Notes: a model not told the origin generated them from the letters alone. Shown: positions 1 to 8,140, numbered from the stretch's first letter. The stretch is 47,988 nucleotides of DNA from Flavobacteriales bacterium (GCA_947475095.1 CANJLG010000018.1:1-47988), one strand, 5' to 3'. Numbers and translations are program-made.

Positions 1-54
1 GTCTCGATTGGGTATGGAGGGGATAAAGATTTGCCAAGGTGTATAGAGGCGTAA

Positions 55-154
55 GCGATACCGAAATGCAGTGAAGTTACTGTGAGTCGTTAATTGAAGT
101 GTCTCTCGACTCCGCTCGATTCACTTAAAGGTTATCGAGCGGACTCGAGATGCA
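55..154. repeat. Dispersed long-hairpin intergenic repeat, copy 1
   Basis: A near-perfect inverted repeat has arms at 104-120 (TCTCGACTCCGCTCGAT) and 134-150 (ATCGAGCGGACTCGAGA), with one mismatch and a 13-base loop. A diverged copy with the same layout lies at 38714-38815. About 45 bases before the hairpin also match loosely in both copies, around a GAAATGCA...GAAGTT core. This resembles the non-coding palindromic repeats scattered between genes in many Bacteroidota. It may extend beyond the left edge of the window. Function is unknown; it could act as a transcript-end stabiliser or a REP-like element. Confidence 0.7.
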
Positions 155-242
155 CGTTTTCAATCGAGAATTGATTTTTTCGTTCTTTTGTACTTGTGCT
201 GAGCTTGCCGTAGTATTAAGACAAATGGACAAAGAAAATAGA

Positions 243-259
243 GTCCGATTTTATCGGAC
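243..259. other. Short perfect hairpin (GTCCGAT / ATCGGAC)
   Basis: A 7-bp perfect stem with a TTT loop lies in the non-coding left edge. There is no clean U-tract on the plus side; on the minus side it is followed by a T-rich stretch. It could be a weak terminator for something beyond the left edge or merely a structured spacer. Apart from the long hairpin repeat and a possible 30-residue reading frame at 301-393, I see nothing else in bases 1-409. Confidence 0.35.
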
Positions 260-300
260 AATAATTAATTCAAATAATTCATTAAAAAATAGTAGATTAG

Positions 301-393
301 ATGAAAATAAAAAAAAAGTTGAGTGAAGAAAAATCTCCGCAGCGGCGAAAAAAAACATGGAGTAATCTGAAAATCGATAAGAGTAGAAAATAA
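301..393 (+). CDS. Possible 30-residue basic peptide (doubtful)
   Basis: ATG at 301 opens a 30-codon frame rich in Lys/Arg/Ser that ends in TAA at 391-393. Its last codons lie in the 37-bp leader repeat found three times here. The same frame stays open in the other two copies (both read NLKIDKSR), but those copies have in-frame stops just upstream and no start codon. It may be a real small gene, the 3' remnant of one, or chance in an A-rich leader. Confidence 0.2.
   Translation: MKIKKKLSEEKSPQRRKKTWSNLKIDKSRK
350..386 (+). repeat. 37-bp leader repeat, copy 1
   Basis: A direct repeat with core CTGAAAATCGATAAGAG precedes the first DUF5362-like gene by about 23 bases. Copies at 894-930 and 1451-1487 sit at the same distance from the next two genes. 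It lies inside the presumed 5' leader or promoter region of each gene. Confidence 0.8.
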
Positions 394-409
394 TTAAAAA
401 TTTAAATAA

Positions 410-841
410 ATGGAAAATTCTGAAATAAACTCACAATCAAATGACTCAATATTAATTAATGATGAAATTAGAGAATACCTGCTAGAAACAGCTAAATGGG
501 GAAAATTTCTTGCAATATTAGGTTTTATAGGCCTTGGATTAATGGAAATTCCAATAATTGCAAGGTTTTTTTTGAATGTGTATACAGGTAATGTATATGG
601 AAGTGGATATTTCAAATTTTTAGGAGTTAATATTTTATTGGTTTTGTTTTATTTTTATCAGATTAATTGCTTATATAAATTTTCTGTTGAAATAAACAAA
701 GGTTTAAATTCTAACGATCAAGAATTATTTACTTCTGGGTTTAAAAATTTAAAATCACTTTTCAAATTCCAAGGAATCGTAATAATAGTTTCTATTTCAT
801 TTTGCATTTTGATGTTTTTGTTCATAATTGCAAATAAATAA
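410..841 (+). CDS. Small membrane protein, DUF5362-like, copy 1
   Basis: A 143-residue protein with a polar N-terminus and about three predicted membrane helices (roughly residues 31-55, 68-92 and 117-140). The central and C-terminal pattern (NSNDQELFTSGFKNLKSLF) resembles the Bacteroidota DUF5362 family, whose function is unknown. It is the first of two tandem paralogues; the first 65 bases of the two genes are identical and the middle diverges, so the pair is mosaic. The leader repeat upstream is shared with the next two genes, suggesting common regulation. No SD sequence is visible. Confidence 0.75.
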   Translation: MENSEINSQSNDSILINDEIREYLLETAKWGKFLAILGFIGLGLMEIPIIARFFLNVYTGNVYGSGYFKFLGVNILLVLFYFYQINCLYKFSVEINKGLNSNDQELFTSGFKNLKSLFKFQGIVIIVSISFCILMFLFIIANK

Positions 842-930
842 TAGTAAAAGTTACTGAAAATAATATATATGGATTATAGTGCCCAATTGAAATAAAAAAC
901 AGCGAGTAATCTGAAAATCGATAAGAGTAG
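841..930 (+). repeat. Duplicated intergenic/leader segment, copy A (contains 37-bp repeat copy 2 at 894-930)
   Basis: The roughly 90 bases between the first and second small membrane-protein genes are nearly identical to 1397-1487, between the second gene and the next small secreted protein. Together with the gene duplication this defines a tandem unit of about 550 bp. Confidence 0.8.
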
Positions 931-953
931 GAAATACATAAAAATTTAAATAA

Positions 954-1394
954 ATGGAAAATTCTGAAATAAACTCACAATCAAATGACTCAATATTAAT
1001 TAATGATGAAATTAGAGAGTACCTGGAAAAGACCGCTAAATGGGTAAATTTTCTTGCGATCCTAGGTTTTATAGGCCTTGGATTAATGGCAATTGCAATA
1101 ATTGCAATGCTTTTTTTGAATGGGTCTAGATCCAATAATTATAGTAATGTAGGTGGAAGTTCATTCATCGCAGTGTTTTATATTTTATTGGCAGTGTTCT
1201 ATTATTATCCGATTAATTACTTATATAAATTTTCTGTTGATATAACAAAAGGTGTAAATTCCAACGATCAAGAATTATTTACATCTGGGTTTAAAAGTTT
1301 AAAATCACTGTTCAAATTCCAAGGAATCTTAACAATAGTAGTAATTTCAATTTATATCTTCATTTTTTTGGGCATTTGGTTGATGGGAAATTGA
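954..1394 (+). CDS. Small membrane protein, DUF5362-like, copy 2
   Basis: A 146-residue paralogue of the protein at 410-841. The first 23 residues are nearly identical, and the segment from about residue 94 (LYKFSVD...) to 120 is strongly conserved; the second membrane helix and the end diverge. About three membrane helices are predicted (roughly residues 31-56, 73-93 and 119-143). This copy fits the family pattern slightly better (a smooth GLGLMAIAIIAM helix where copy 1 has charged residues), so copy 1 may be the one drifting. Function is unknown. Confidence 0.78.
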   Translation: MENSEINSQSNDSILINDEIREYLEKTAKWVNFLAILGFIGLGLMAIAIIAMLFLNGSRSNNYSNVGGSSFIAVFYILLAVFYYYPINYLYKFSVDITKGVNSNDQELFTSGFKSLKSLFKFQGILTIVVISIYIFIFLGIWLMGN

Positions 1395-1396
1395 AA

Positions 1397-1487
1397 ATAG
1401 TAAAAGTTACTTAAAATAATATATATGGATTATAGTAACCAATTGAAAAAAAAAAACAACGAGGAATCTGAAAATCGATAAGAGTAG
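1397..1487 (+). repeat. Duplicated intergenic/leader segment, copy B (contains 37-bp repeat copy 3 at 1451-1487)
   Basis: Nearly identical to 841-930, but here it precedes a gene unrelated to the two membrane proteins. This suggests the ancestral order was leader, membrane protein, leader, secreted protein, and that recombination between the leader repeats duplicated the membrane-protein gene. Confidence 0.75.
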
Positions 1488-1512
1488 GAATAAAAATTAA
1501 AAATTAAACAAT

Positions 1513-1854
1513 ATGAAAAAAGTAAAAAAAACTATTCTGTTTGCTTCAATAGCAGTCTTAATTTTAAGCTCATTTACCATTATTAATCAAAGAAGTAAAA
1601 TCAATACATATTCACAGTCAGAAAGGATTTCATTTAAAATAAAGGGTACAGGTTCAAAAGGTATTTCTGTAAAAATTGGAGTTGGTTCTAAAGTTGGAAG
1701 CGGTTCATGTTGTTCAACTGTAAGTCCATTCTCTACTGCTGGGTTCTCCGGAAACATCGGTGATGTCGTTTATGATTCGGAAAAAAAGCGAGTTATTGTT
1801 AAAATTTATGATGGATTACAAGGTGCCATTATTGATTTGAAAGAATATTATTAG
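1513..1854 (+). CDS. Small secreted hypothetical protein
   Basis: A 113-residue protein with a basic start (MKKVKK) and one hydrophobic segment (about residues 8-24), probably an export signal or membrane anchor. There is no lipobox cysteine. The mature part is rich in Gly, Ser and Lys and carries a Cys-Cys pair in a glycine/serine-rich stretch near the middle. I do not recognise a family. It shares its leader with the two upstream membrane-protein genes, so co-regulation is likely. A hairpin terminator follows. Confidence 0.6.
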   Translation: MKKVKKTILFASIAVLILSSFTIINQRSKINTYSQSERISFKIKGTGSKGISVKIGVGSKVGSGSCCSTVSPFSTAGFSGNIGDVVYDSEKKRVIVKIYDGLQGAIIDLKEYY

Positions 1855-1906
1855 AAGAAACAAAAATTGTTAATTGTTCTGCAACTCGAATCAATAATGA
1901 TCACTT

Positions 1907-1930
1907 AAAGGCATGCAAGCGCCTTTTTTT
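1907..1930 (+). terminator. Rho-independent terminator
   Basis: A stem AAAGGC (1907-1912) and GCCTTT (1921-1926) with an 8-base loop runs into a seven-T tract. It closes the plus-strand small-gene group before the VanW-domain gene. Confidence 0.65.
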
Positions 1931-2012
1931 GGTGTTTAAGTAAAAAAGTCTTGCTATTCGACAAGAAAGATTAAAAGCGAGTGTCTGAAAGCAAACTGAC
2001 ACCAGTAATATT

Positions 2013-2831
2013 ATGACGGATACGCAACAAGTCGACAAACCTAAAAAGAGAAGTGTCCTAAGAAAGTTTTTAGGCAAAGAATTTTTTATTGCAAAGCGAC
2101 AATTTAATTGGGTGTTTGGTGGCAACAATTTTGCGGGAGTTGACCTTGGAATAAAGTACGATAACTCTTTAATAATACACAAATCCTTTTTGTTGCGACC
2201 TTTGAAGGATGTTGAAATGTATTTACAGCATAACAAAGTAACAAATCTAAAAATTGCAATTAGCCATCTCGACAAAGTAGTAATCAAACCTGGACAGACA
2301 TTTTCAATTTGGCGACTTGTAGGCAGGCCAACAAGATTAAAAGGCTATCTAGAAGGTATGACATTACATAATGGCAAAATCTCCAAAGACACCGGCGGCG
2401 GACTTTGCCAATTAGGGAATTTACTTTATTGGATGGCGCTTCATACTCCGTTGACAATTAAAGAACGTTGGAGACACGGATATGACGTTTTTCCCGACAT
2501 TAATAGATCAATTCCATTTGCTTGTGGTGCGACCTTATCATACAACTACATCGACCTACAATTAGAAAATACGACACTCAAAAGTTTTCAAATTAATTTA
2601 TGGCTCACTAACGAATATTTGAATGGGGAAATTACGTGCGACACAGATGTCAAGACAAAATATGAGATTTTCGAAACAGACCATCTGTTTAAACAGCAAT
2701 GGTGGGGAGGTTACACAAGGCACAATAAAATTTGGAAAAGAATTACTACTCTTGAAGACAACAAGACAAAAGATGAACTTGTGACAGAAAATAACGCAAT
2801 AATGATGTATAGCCCGCTGCTTGATAAATAA
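2013..2831 (+). CDS. VanW family protein
   Basis: A 272-residue protein matching the VanW domain over about residues 75-200: a region with GQTFSIWRLVGRPT, then GGGLCQLGNLLYWMALH, the counterpart of the family's conserved GGG(I/L)CQ stretch. VanW takes its name from an accessory gene of some vancomycin-resistance clusters. The biochemical role is unresolved, and homologues outside those clusters do not imply resistance. No signal peptide is visible. It stands alone between a terminator and a convergent gene. Codon choice looks a little richer in GAC/ACA/GGC than its neighbours by eye, so transfer is possible. Confidence 0.82.
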   Translation: MTDTQQVDKPKKRSVLRKFLGKEFFIAKRQFNWVFGGNNFAGVDLGIKYDNSLIIHKSFLLRPLKDVEMYLQHNKVTNLKIAISHLDKVVIKPGQTFSIWRLVGRPTRLKGYLEGMTLHNGKISKDTGGGLCQLGNLLYWMALHTPLTIKERWRHGYDVFPDINRSIPFACGATLSYNYIDLQLENTTLKSFQINLWLTNEYLNGEITCDTDVKTKYEIFETDHLFKQQWWGGYTRHNKIWKRITTLEDNKTKDELVTENNAIMMYSPLLDK

Positions 2832-2876
2832 AATCTTTATGCTTTGAAAGAAGGAAAGTATCAATAAAATAGTTAC

Positions 2877-3884
2877 TCACTCTTTATTGCCAAGCTTAGA
2901 AATCCTAATAATTCTTCCATTGGTGCTCGAAGCATATACATATTCGGTGTCTGAACAAATGCTGAAGCAATTCTCATGGCTTAGTTGAATCCATGTAGTG
3001 CCATTATCCTTCGAATAATCAATTCCATTGGTGCCGCACGAATAATAAACGCCATCTGTATAATAAACGCAGGATCGGTATCCGAAAGGACCAATAGTGG
3101 GAGCGCTCCAGGTAATTCCGCCATCTTTGGTGATGAAACAAACATGTTCATTTGAATTTGGAGCAAGGTAATCTCCGCCGACTACGATTCCGTTGTTCGT
3201 ATCTTTCATGGCCAATGAAAAAGCTCCGCTTGCTTGGCTATTCTTAAAAGGAAGTTCGCTCTGAATCCATGTTTGCCCTTTGTCTTTGCTCATAAAAAAG
3301 CGCGATTTATCTCCTCCAGAAACAAAATAATAAATTCCATTGCTGATTTGTACGGTACTGCCACTTGCCGCAAATCCAGCTTCGCCAGTGAAAGAGGGCA
3401 GAGGAGGGGTGATTTCCTTCCAATGTCTTAAGTTGCTTGAATGATACAAGGAAAATTCATTTCCAACTGGATCACCCATCACAAATGCCTCTTTATTTTC
3501 TATTGCCATTCCATCTAAAAACAACTGCGGGTTTAATTCCATGGTGATTAAATGAATGATTTTCATAGAATTTCCAAAGCGATTAAACATAAGAATGATG
3601 CTACAGTCGGCGCTTTGCATAGCATAAATGGAATTTTTGTGCAGCGCAAGATCCCTAATTTCAGGAAAAGTGTCCTTTGGATTAAGCGATTTGCTTTTTC
3701 CATTTTTGAGGTTGTAGCGTATAACTTCTCCGTTGTTATTTCCAAGGAATATATAATTTCCTTTTACTGCTATTCCTCTGGCATGTATTGGTTTATTACT
3801 ATATTTTAATATTGAAATTTCTTGTGCGAAGAAACATGGGAAATAAAGTGAGGCAAAAAGAATGAATAGCTGTTTTTTCATCAT
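2877..3884 (-). CDS. Secreted BNR/Asp-box repeat beta-propeller protein
   Basis: A 335-residue protein with an N-terminal signal peptide (about residues 1-20, ending ...FFAQ). Three Asp-box motifs of the form SxDxGxTW are visible: SKDKGQTW (199-206), TKDGGITW (252-259) and SKDNGTTW (291-298), indicating a sialidase/YCF48-like propeller fold. Enzymatic residues of a sialidase are not apparent, and no T9SS sorting domain is present at the C-terminus. It starts 27 bases after the acyltransferase gene on the same strand, so it probably ends the rarA operon. Its role is unknown; binding or scaffolding in the periplasm or at the surface is plausible. Confidence 0.75.
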   Translation of the reverse strand: MMKKQLFILFASLYFPCFFAQEISILKYSNKPIHARGIAVKGNYIFLGNNNGEVIRYNLKNGKSKSLNPKDTFPEIRDLALHKNSIYAMQSADCSIILMFNRFGNSMKIIHLITMELNPQLFLDGMAIENKEAFVMGDPVGNEFSLYHSSNLRHWKEITPPLPSFTGEAGFAASGSTVQISNGIYYFVSGGDKSRFFMSKDKGQTWIQSELPFKNSQASGAFSLAMKDTNNGIVVGGDYLAPNSNEHVCFITKDGGITWSAPTIGPFGYRSCVYYTDGVYYSCGTNGIDYSKDNGTTWIQLSHENCFSICSDTEYVYASSTNGRIIRISKLGNKE

Positions 3885-3911
3885 TTCATTTTAAAATAGA
3901 ATAAGACCCTC

Positions 3912-4826
3912 TTATCTAAACTGCTTATTAAAGCGTTGCTCTTGTTCGATTTTTAGGACCGCTAGATCCTCAGGAAGATCTCTTTTCCAACGTTTATGCG
4001 ACCACATCCATAAGTAAGGATTCTTCTTGATTTGTTGTTCCAATAACTCGGTGTGTTGTTGAGTAATGGCTCCCCAACTTAGTTCCTTTGGACTATCCGT
4101 TAGTAATGTGAGGGTCATTTCATAATAACCATAACGCACTTTATCGATGTTAAAATAGACAACCGCTAGGTCATAGGTATTCGCTAATGCTTCAGTCCCA
4201 AATTGCACTGCTGTTTGCTGATTCAGAAAGTTCATCCAATAACTTTTATTCGTGTCTCCGGGACTTTGGTCACCAAGCATGAGCAGTGTGTATGGATTTT
4301 TTTCTTCCGCTAAAGCTTCTTTGTAATTTTTAGAATGAATGACTTTCAATCCAAAGCGTTCTCTCTTTTTATTGATGGCTTGCCCCCAAAATTTATTGCT
4401 CATGGGCATTCCTAAACCAAAGGCTTTTCCATCAAATTGAAAGGCTTGACTGGTAATCAACCATTCCCAATTTCCATAATGCCCTCCGATTAAAATCACA
4501 CTTTTATTCTTTTTTAATAAATCGTTAACTACTTCAGGATTAGTTATTTTAAATTGTTTACTTAATTTATTTTTTGATATCGTAAGGTTTTTAATTCCCT
4601 CTATAATAACTTGGCTTAAGTGCAGATAAAAAGCCTTCATAATGAATTCATGTTCTTTCGATGACTTTTCAGGAAAACTATTTTGAATGTTTAATTTGAC
4701 TACATTTTTTCGATATGAAAAAACGTAATAACAGAAGAAATAAATGATCGGACTGAGGCTATACAATAAATATAATGGCAAATAGGATAGTGGAATCACG
4801 AAAAGATAATAGGCAATTCTACTCAT
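3912..4826 (-). CDS. Lysophospholipid acyltransferase, LpxL/HtrB-like
   Basis: A 304-residue protein of the LpxL/HtrB/MsbB family, which adds secondary acyl chains to lipid A at the inner membrane using acyl-ACP. The hallmark H-x4-D/E motif is present as HYGNWE (His116 to Glu121), followed by a Gly-Asp-Gln segment further on (LMLGDQSPG). The N-terminus (about residues 5-35) is hydrophobic. Length is typical. The start codon lies inside the end of rarA (8-base overlap), so the two are translationally linked. Whether the substrate is lipid A or another lipid cannot be decided from sequence alone. Confidence 0.88.
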   Translation of the reverse strand: MSRIAYYLFVIPLSYLPLYLLYSLSPIIYFFCYYVFSYRKNVVKLNIQNSFPEKSSKEHEFIMKAFYLHLSQVIIEGIKNLTISKNKLSKQFKITNPEVVNDLLKKNKSVILIGGHYGNWEWLITSQAFQFDGKAFGLGMPMSNKFWGQAINKKRERFGLKVIHSKNYKEALAEEKNPYTLLMLGDQSPGDTNKSYWMNFLNQQTAVQFGTEALANTYDLAVVYFNIDKVRYGYYEMTLTLLTDSPKELSWGAITQQHTELLEQQIKKNPYLWMWSHKRWKRDLPEDLAVLKIEQEQRFNKQFR

Positions 4827-6108
4827 TGGGCTTATATTTTTCCTTCCAATTTCTTTCTATTGATTTTCCAATTTCTTGTTCTTTGGGACTGCTTCCGGCT
4901 TTAAAAAAATTCTTACCAACAAGTTCGTCCGGTAAAAATTCTTGTTCTTTAAAATTATTGGGATAATCATGCGAATAAAAATAACCTAGGCCATATCCCA
5001 ATTCTTTCATGAGCGCAGTTGGGGCATTCCGTAGAGGAAGAGGCACCCCTAAATTCCCAGTTTCCCTCACGATTTCTTGTGCCTTATTAATCGCCATGTA
5101 TGCGGCATTTCCTTTTGGTGATGTTGCTAAATAGAGCGTGCATTGAGACAAGATAATTCTTGCTTCAGGAAAACCGACAGTTTCTACTGCTTGAAAGCAA
5201 TTATTCGCCATTAATAATGCATTTGGATTGGCTAATCCAATATCTTCTGCTGCAGAAATAATTAATCGTCGAGCAATAAATTTTGGATCTTCGCCACCTT
5301 CAACCATTCGAGCCAACCAATATACTGCAGCATTAGGGTCGCTTCCTCGGATTGATTTTATAAATGCTGAGATGATATCGTAGTGTTGTTCACCGTCTTT
5401 ATCATAACGAACTAAGTTCTGCTGGGCATTTTGAAGGACATTAGCATCGTTTATTTCTATTTCGTCTTGATTTTGAAAGGTGCTTACAATAATTTCAAAA
5501 ATGGTTAATAGTTTTCTAGCATCTCCTCCTGATAAAAGAAGTAGGGCGTTTAGTTCTGTTAGTTTAAATGACTTTGTTTTTAGAAAAGTATCTTTTTCAA
5601 TTGCTCGTTGGAGCAATAGGATTAAATCTGTTTTTGTATGTTCTTTTAAGGTGTATACTTGACAGCGCGATAACAAGGCGGAAATGACTTCAAAGGATGG
5701 GTTTTCAGTTGTTGCACCAATTAATGTGATGGTCCCTTTCTCAACTGCTCCCAAAAGCGAATCTTGTTGCGATTTAGAGAAACGGTGTATTTCGTCAATA
5801 AACAGTATGGTGCCTTTCTCTTGAAACATTCCTGCGTTTTCAACACGTTGAATGACTTCCCTTACGTCTTTTACCCCAGAAGAAATGGCTGATAAGGATT
5901 GAAAAGGTCTATTTAGATGTTTTGCAATAAGGTGCGCCAAGGTAGTTTTACCGACACCAGGAGGTCCCCAAAGTATCATTGATGGAACCATTCCACCTTC
6001 TAAGGCACGTCGAAGCGATGCTTCAGGATTCAAAAGATGTTCTTGTCCTATATAGTCATCCAGAAGTTTTGGACGCATACGTTCAGCAAGTGGTGTACTA
6101 AGATTCAT
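4819..6108 (-). CDS. rarA: Replication-associated recombination protein A (RarA/MgsA) AAA ATPase
   Basis: A 429-residue clamp-loader-like ATPase that acts at stalled replication forks. Visible features: Walker A GPPGVGKTT (48-56), Walker B FIDEIH (103-108), a sensor-1 region with ATTENPSFEV, the SRC arginine-finger stretch (LLSRCQVY), and the C-terminal tetramerisation region with GSDPNAAVYWLARM. Length and domain order are normal for the family. It is the first gene of an apparent operon with the acyltransferase and the BNR protein. A near-match to the Bacteroidota -7 box precedes it on the minus strand (TAAATTTA). Confidence 0.95.
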   Translation of the reverse strand: MNLSTPLAERMRPKLLDDYIGQEHLLNPEASLRRALEGGMVPSMILWGPPGVGKTTLAHLIAKHLNRPFQSLSAISSGVKDVREVIQRVENAGMFQEKGTILFIDEIHRFSKSQQDSLLGAVEKGTITLIGATTENPSFEVISALLSRCQVYTLKEHTKTDLILLLQRAIEKDTFLKTKSFKLTELNALLLLSGGDARKLLTIFEIIVSTFQNQDEIEINDANVLQNAQQNLVRYDKDGEQHYDIISAFIKSIRGSDPNAAVYWLARMVEGGEDPKFIARRLIISAAEDIGLANPNALLMANNCFQAVETVGFPEARIILSQCTLYLATSPKGNAAYMAINKAQEIVRETGNLGVPLPLRNAPTALMKELGYGLGYFYSHDYPNNFKEQEFLPDELVGKNFFKAGSSPKEQEIGKSIERNWKEKYKPNE

Positions 6109-6152
6109 TAGGTAAATTTAATCGCATTCACTTAGAAATGGCACATATTATC

Positions 6153-6180
6153 AAAAAAAAAAGAGGCACTTAGGCCTCTT
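6153..6180 (-). terminator. rpsA Rho-independent terminator
   Basis: A perfect 7-bp stem AAGAGGC (6161-6167) / GCCTCTT (6174-6180) with a 6-base loop. Read on the minus strand it is followed by a run of eight or more T, as expected downstream of rpsA (which ends at 6202). It separates rpsA from rarA. Confidence 0.85.
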
Positions 6181-6201
6181 TAAAAATTGAAGAAATCGAA
6201 A

Positions 6202-8037
6202 TTACTCTTCTTTTTCCATTTTTTCTTTCAACGCTGAAAGCGCGTCTAAATCACCTAAAGTTGATTTCTCAGAATTTTGGTTGATAGCTTTAACGGCTTG
6301 ATCAGTACTTGATTTCTTAGCTGCAGCTTTAGGAGCTTTGGTTTTACCCATTGCTACATCAGCGGAAGTAGCAGACATCGATGTCGATGCCGCTGACGGC
6401 TTGTCTTCGCCTTCTTCAAAAATTCGTGTATGAGAAACAACGATTTTCTTAGAATCTTTATTGAATTCAATTACTCTAAAGTCTAACACTTCTTCAAGTG
6501 AAGCAGTGCTACCATCTTCTTTTTTCATGTGTTTCGCAGGACAAATTCCTTCAACACCGTATGGAAGTGATACAATTCCTGATTTGTCTTTCATTTCAAT
6601 GATGGTTCCTTTGTGAATAGAACCTTCTTCAAATGTGGATTCAAATACATCCCAAGGATTTTCTTCGAGTTGTTTGTGTCCTAATGAAATTCGACGATTT
6701 TCTCTATCAATTTCTAAAACAACAACATTCATTTCGTCATTTACTTTACAGAACTCAGAAGGATGCTTAATTTTCTTTTGCCAAGATAAATCAGATATAT
6801 GAATTAATCCATCAACACCTTCTTCTAATTCAACAAAAACTCCGAAGTTGGTGAAGTTTCTAACTTTAGCATTGTGTTTTGTTTCAACAGCATATTTAGA
6901 CTCAATAGCTTCCCATGGATCTGGCATTAACTGCTTAATACCTAGGGACATTTTGCGTTCGTCTCTATCTAAGGTTAAGATAACTGCCTCAACGGAGTCA
7001 CCAATTTTCAAGAAGTCTTGTGCAGAACGTAAATGTTGTGACCAGCTCATTTCTGATACGTGGATAAGTCCTTCTACACCAGCAGCGATTTCAATAAACG
7101 CTCCGTAATCAGCCATTACCACAACTTTACCTTGAATTTTATCACCTACATTTAACGCTGTATCTAAAGCGTCCCATGGATGCGGTTGAAGTTGTTTTAA
7201 TCCTAAAGCAATTCGCTTTTTCTCATCGTCGAAGTCAAGGATAACCACATTAATTTTTTGATCTAATTCTAATAGTTCTTCAGGATGCGTTACGCGACCC
7301 CAAGATAAGTCAGTGATGTGAATTAAACCATCAACTCCACCTAAATCGATAAATACACCGTAAGACGTGATGTTCTTTACAATTCCTTCTAGTACTTGAC
7401 CTTTTTCTAGACCAGAAATAATTTGTTTTTTCTGTTCTTCGATTTCTGCTTCGATAAGTGCTTTGTGAGAAACGACAACATTTCTAAATTCCTCATTAAT
7501 TTTTACCACTTTGAATTCCATGTTTTTTCCTACATAGACATCATAGTCACGGATAGGCTTAACATCGATTTGTGAACCTGGTAAGAAAGCTTCTATTCCA
7601 AAAACATCAACGATTAAACCACCTTTAGTTCTGCATTTCACATAACCTGTAATGATTTCTCCGGTTCGAAGCACGTCATTAACACGTAACCAAGCACTGT
7701 GCATACGAGCTGTTCTGTGAGAAACAACAAGTTGTCCAGTTTTGTCTTCTTGACATTCAACATAGATGTCAACTAAGTCACCTACTTTTAAATCTGGATT
7801 ATACCTAAATTCATTAGATGCGATAACACCCTCTGATTTGTAACCGATGTTCACGATTACTTCTTTTTTGGTAATGATTGCAACCGTTCCTTTTATAACT
7901 TCTTTGTCGTTAATTGAGGTTAAGGTTTTTTCGTAAATATCAGACATTTCTGATCGTTCGATTAGGGTGTAACCGTCAAGGTTCAACGCTTCCCAATCAA
8001 AATCTGCAGTTCCCTGCGTTCTAATTTCTTCTGCCAT
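6202..8037 (-). CDS. rpsA: 30S ribosomal protein S1
   Basis: About 611 residues from the ATG at 8037. An upstream in-frame GTG at 8061 would add eight residues but fits the family start less well. Tandem S1 (OB-fold) domains are visible, each carrying the recurring patterns GVFIDLGGVDGLIH / GAFIEIAAGVEGLIH / GVFVELEEGVDGLIH, ending in a low-complexity Lys/Ala/Ser tail. S1 binds mRNA on the small subunit and is essential in many bacteria; in Bacteroidota initiation relies little on SD pairing. It is monocistronic, with its own promoter box at 8133-8140, a leader of roughly 90 bases and a strong terminator at 6153-6180. Confidence 0.96.
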   Translation of the reverse strand: MAEEIRTQGTADFDWEALNLDGYTLIERSEMSDIYEKTLTSINDKEVIKGTVAIITKKEVIVNIGYKSEGVIASNEFRYNPDLKVGDLVDIYVECQEDKTGQLVVSHRTARMHSAWLRVNDVLRTGEIITGYVKCRTKGGLIVDVFGIEAFLPGSQIDVKPIRDYDVYVGKNMEFKVVKINEEFRNVVVSHKALIEAEIEEQKKQIISGLEKGQVLEGIVKNITSYGVFIDLGGVDGLIHITDLSWGRVTHPEELLELDQKINVVILDFDDEKKRIALGLKQLQPHPWDALDTALNVGDKIQGKVVVMADYGAFIEIAAGVEGLIHVSEMSWSQHLRSAQDFLKIGDSVEAVILTLDRDERKMSLGIKQLMPDPWEAIESKYAVETKHNAKVRNFTNFGVFVELEEGVDGLIHISDLSWQKKIKHPSEFCKVNDEMNVVVLEIDRENRRISLGHKQLEENPWDVFESTFEEGSIHKGTIIEMKDKSGIVSLPYGVEGICPAKHMKKEDGSTASLEEVLDFRVIEFNKDSKKIVVSHTRIFEEGEDKPSAASTSMSATSADVAMGKTKAPKAAAKKSSTDQAVKAINQNSEKSTLGDLDALSALKEKMEKEE

Positions 8038-8132
8038 TTGGCTTTTAGTTTTGTATTTCACTTGTCACTACTCAAGAGAAAGGAGTTTATAATAAGCCGA
8101 TTATGTAGTAATTCGACGCCCAAATTGGGGTG

Positions 8133-8140
8133 CAAAGATA
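8133..8140 (-). promoter_or_regulatory. Bacteroidota -7 box (TATCTTTG) for rpsA
   Basis: On the minus strand the sequence reads TATCTTTG, an exact match to TAnnTTTG, about 95 bases before the rpsA ATG. A convincing -33 TTG element is not evident. A short CCCA/TGGG palindrome follows immediately and would sit at the 5' end of the transcript. Confidence 0.5.

Noticed and set aside
1981..2002. GTGTC...GACAC inverted repeat before the VanW gene as an operator
   Set aside because: Arms of only five bases are expected by chance, and nothing else supports it.
2013..2831. Vancomycin-resistance cluster
   Set aside because: Only a VanW-domain protein is present; no vanH, vanA/B ligase, vanX, vanR or vanS is nearby.
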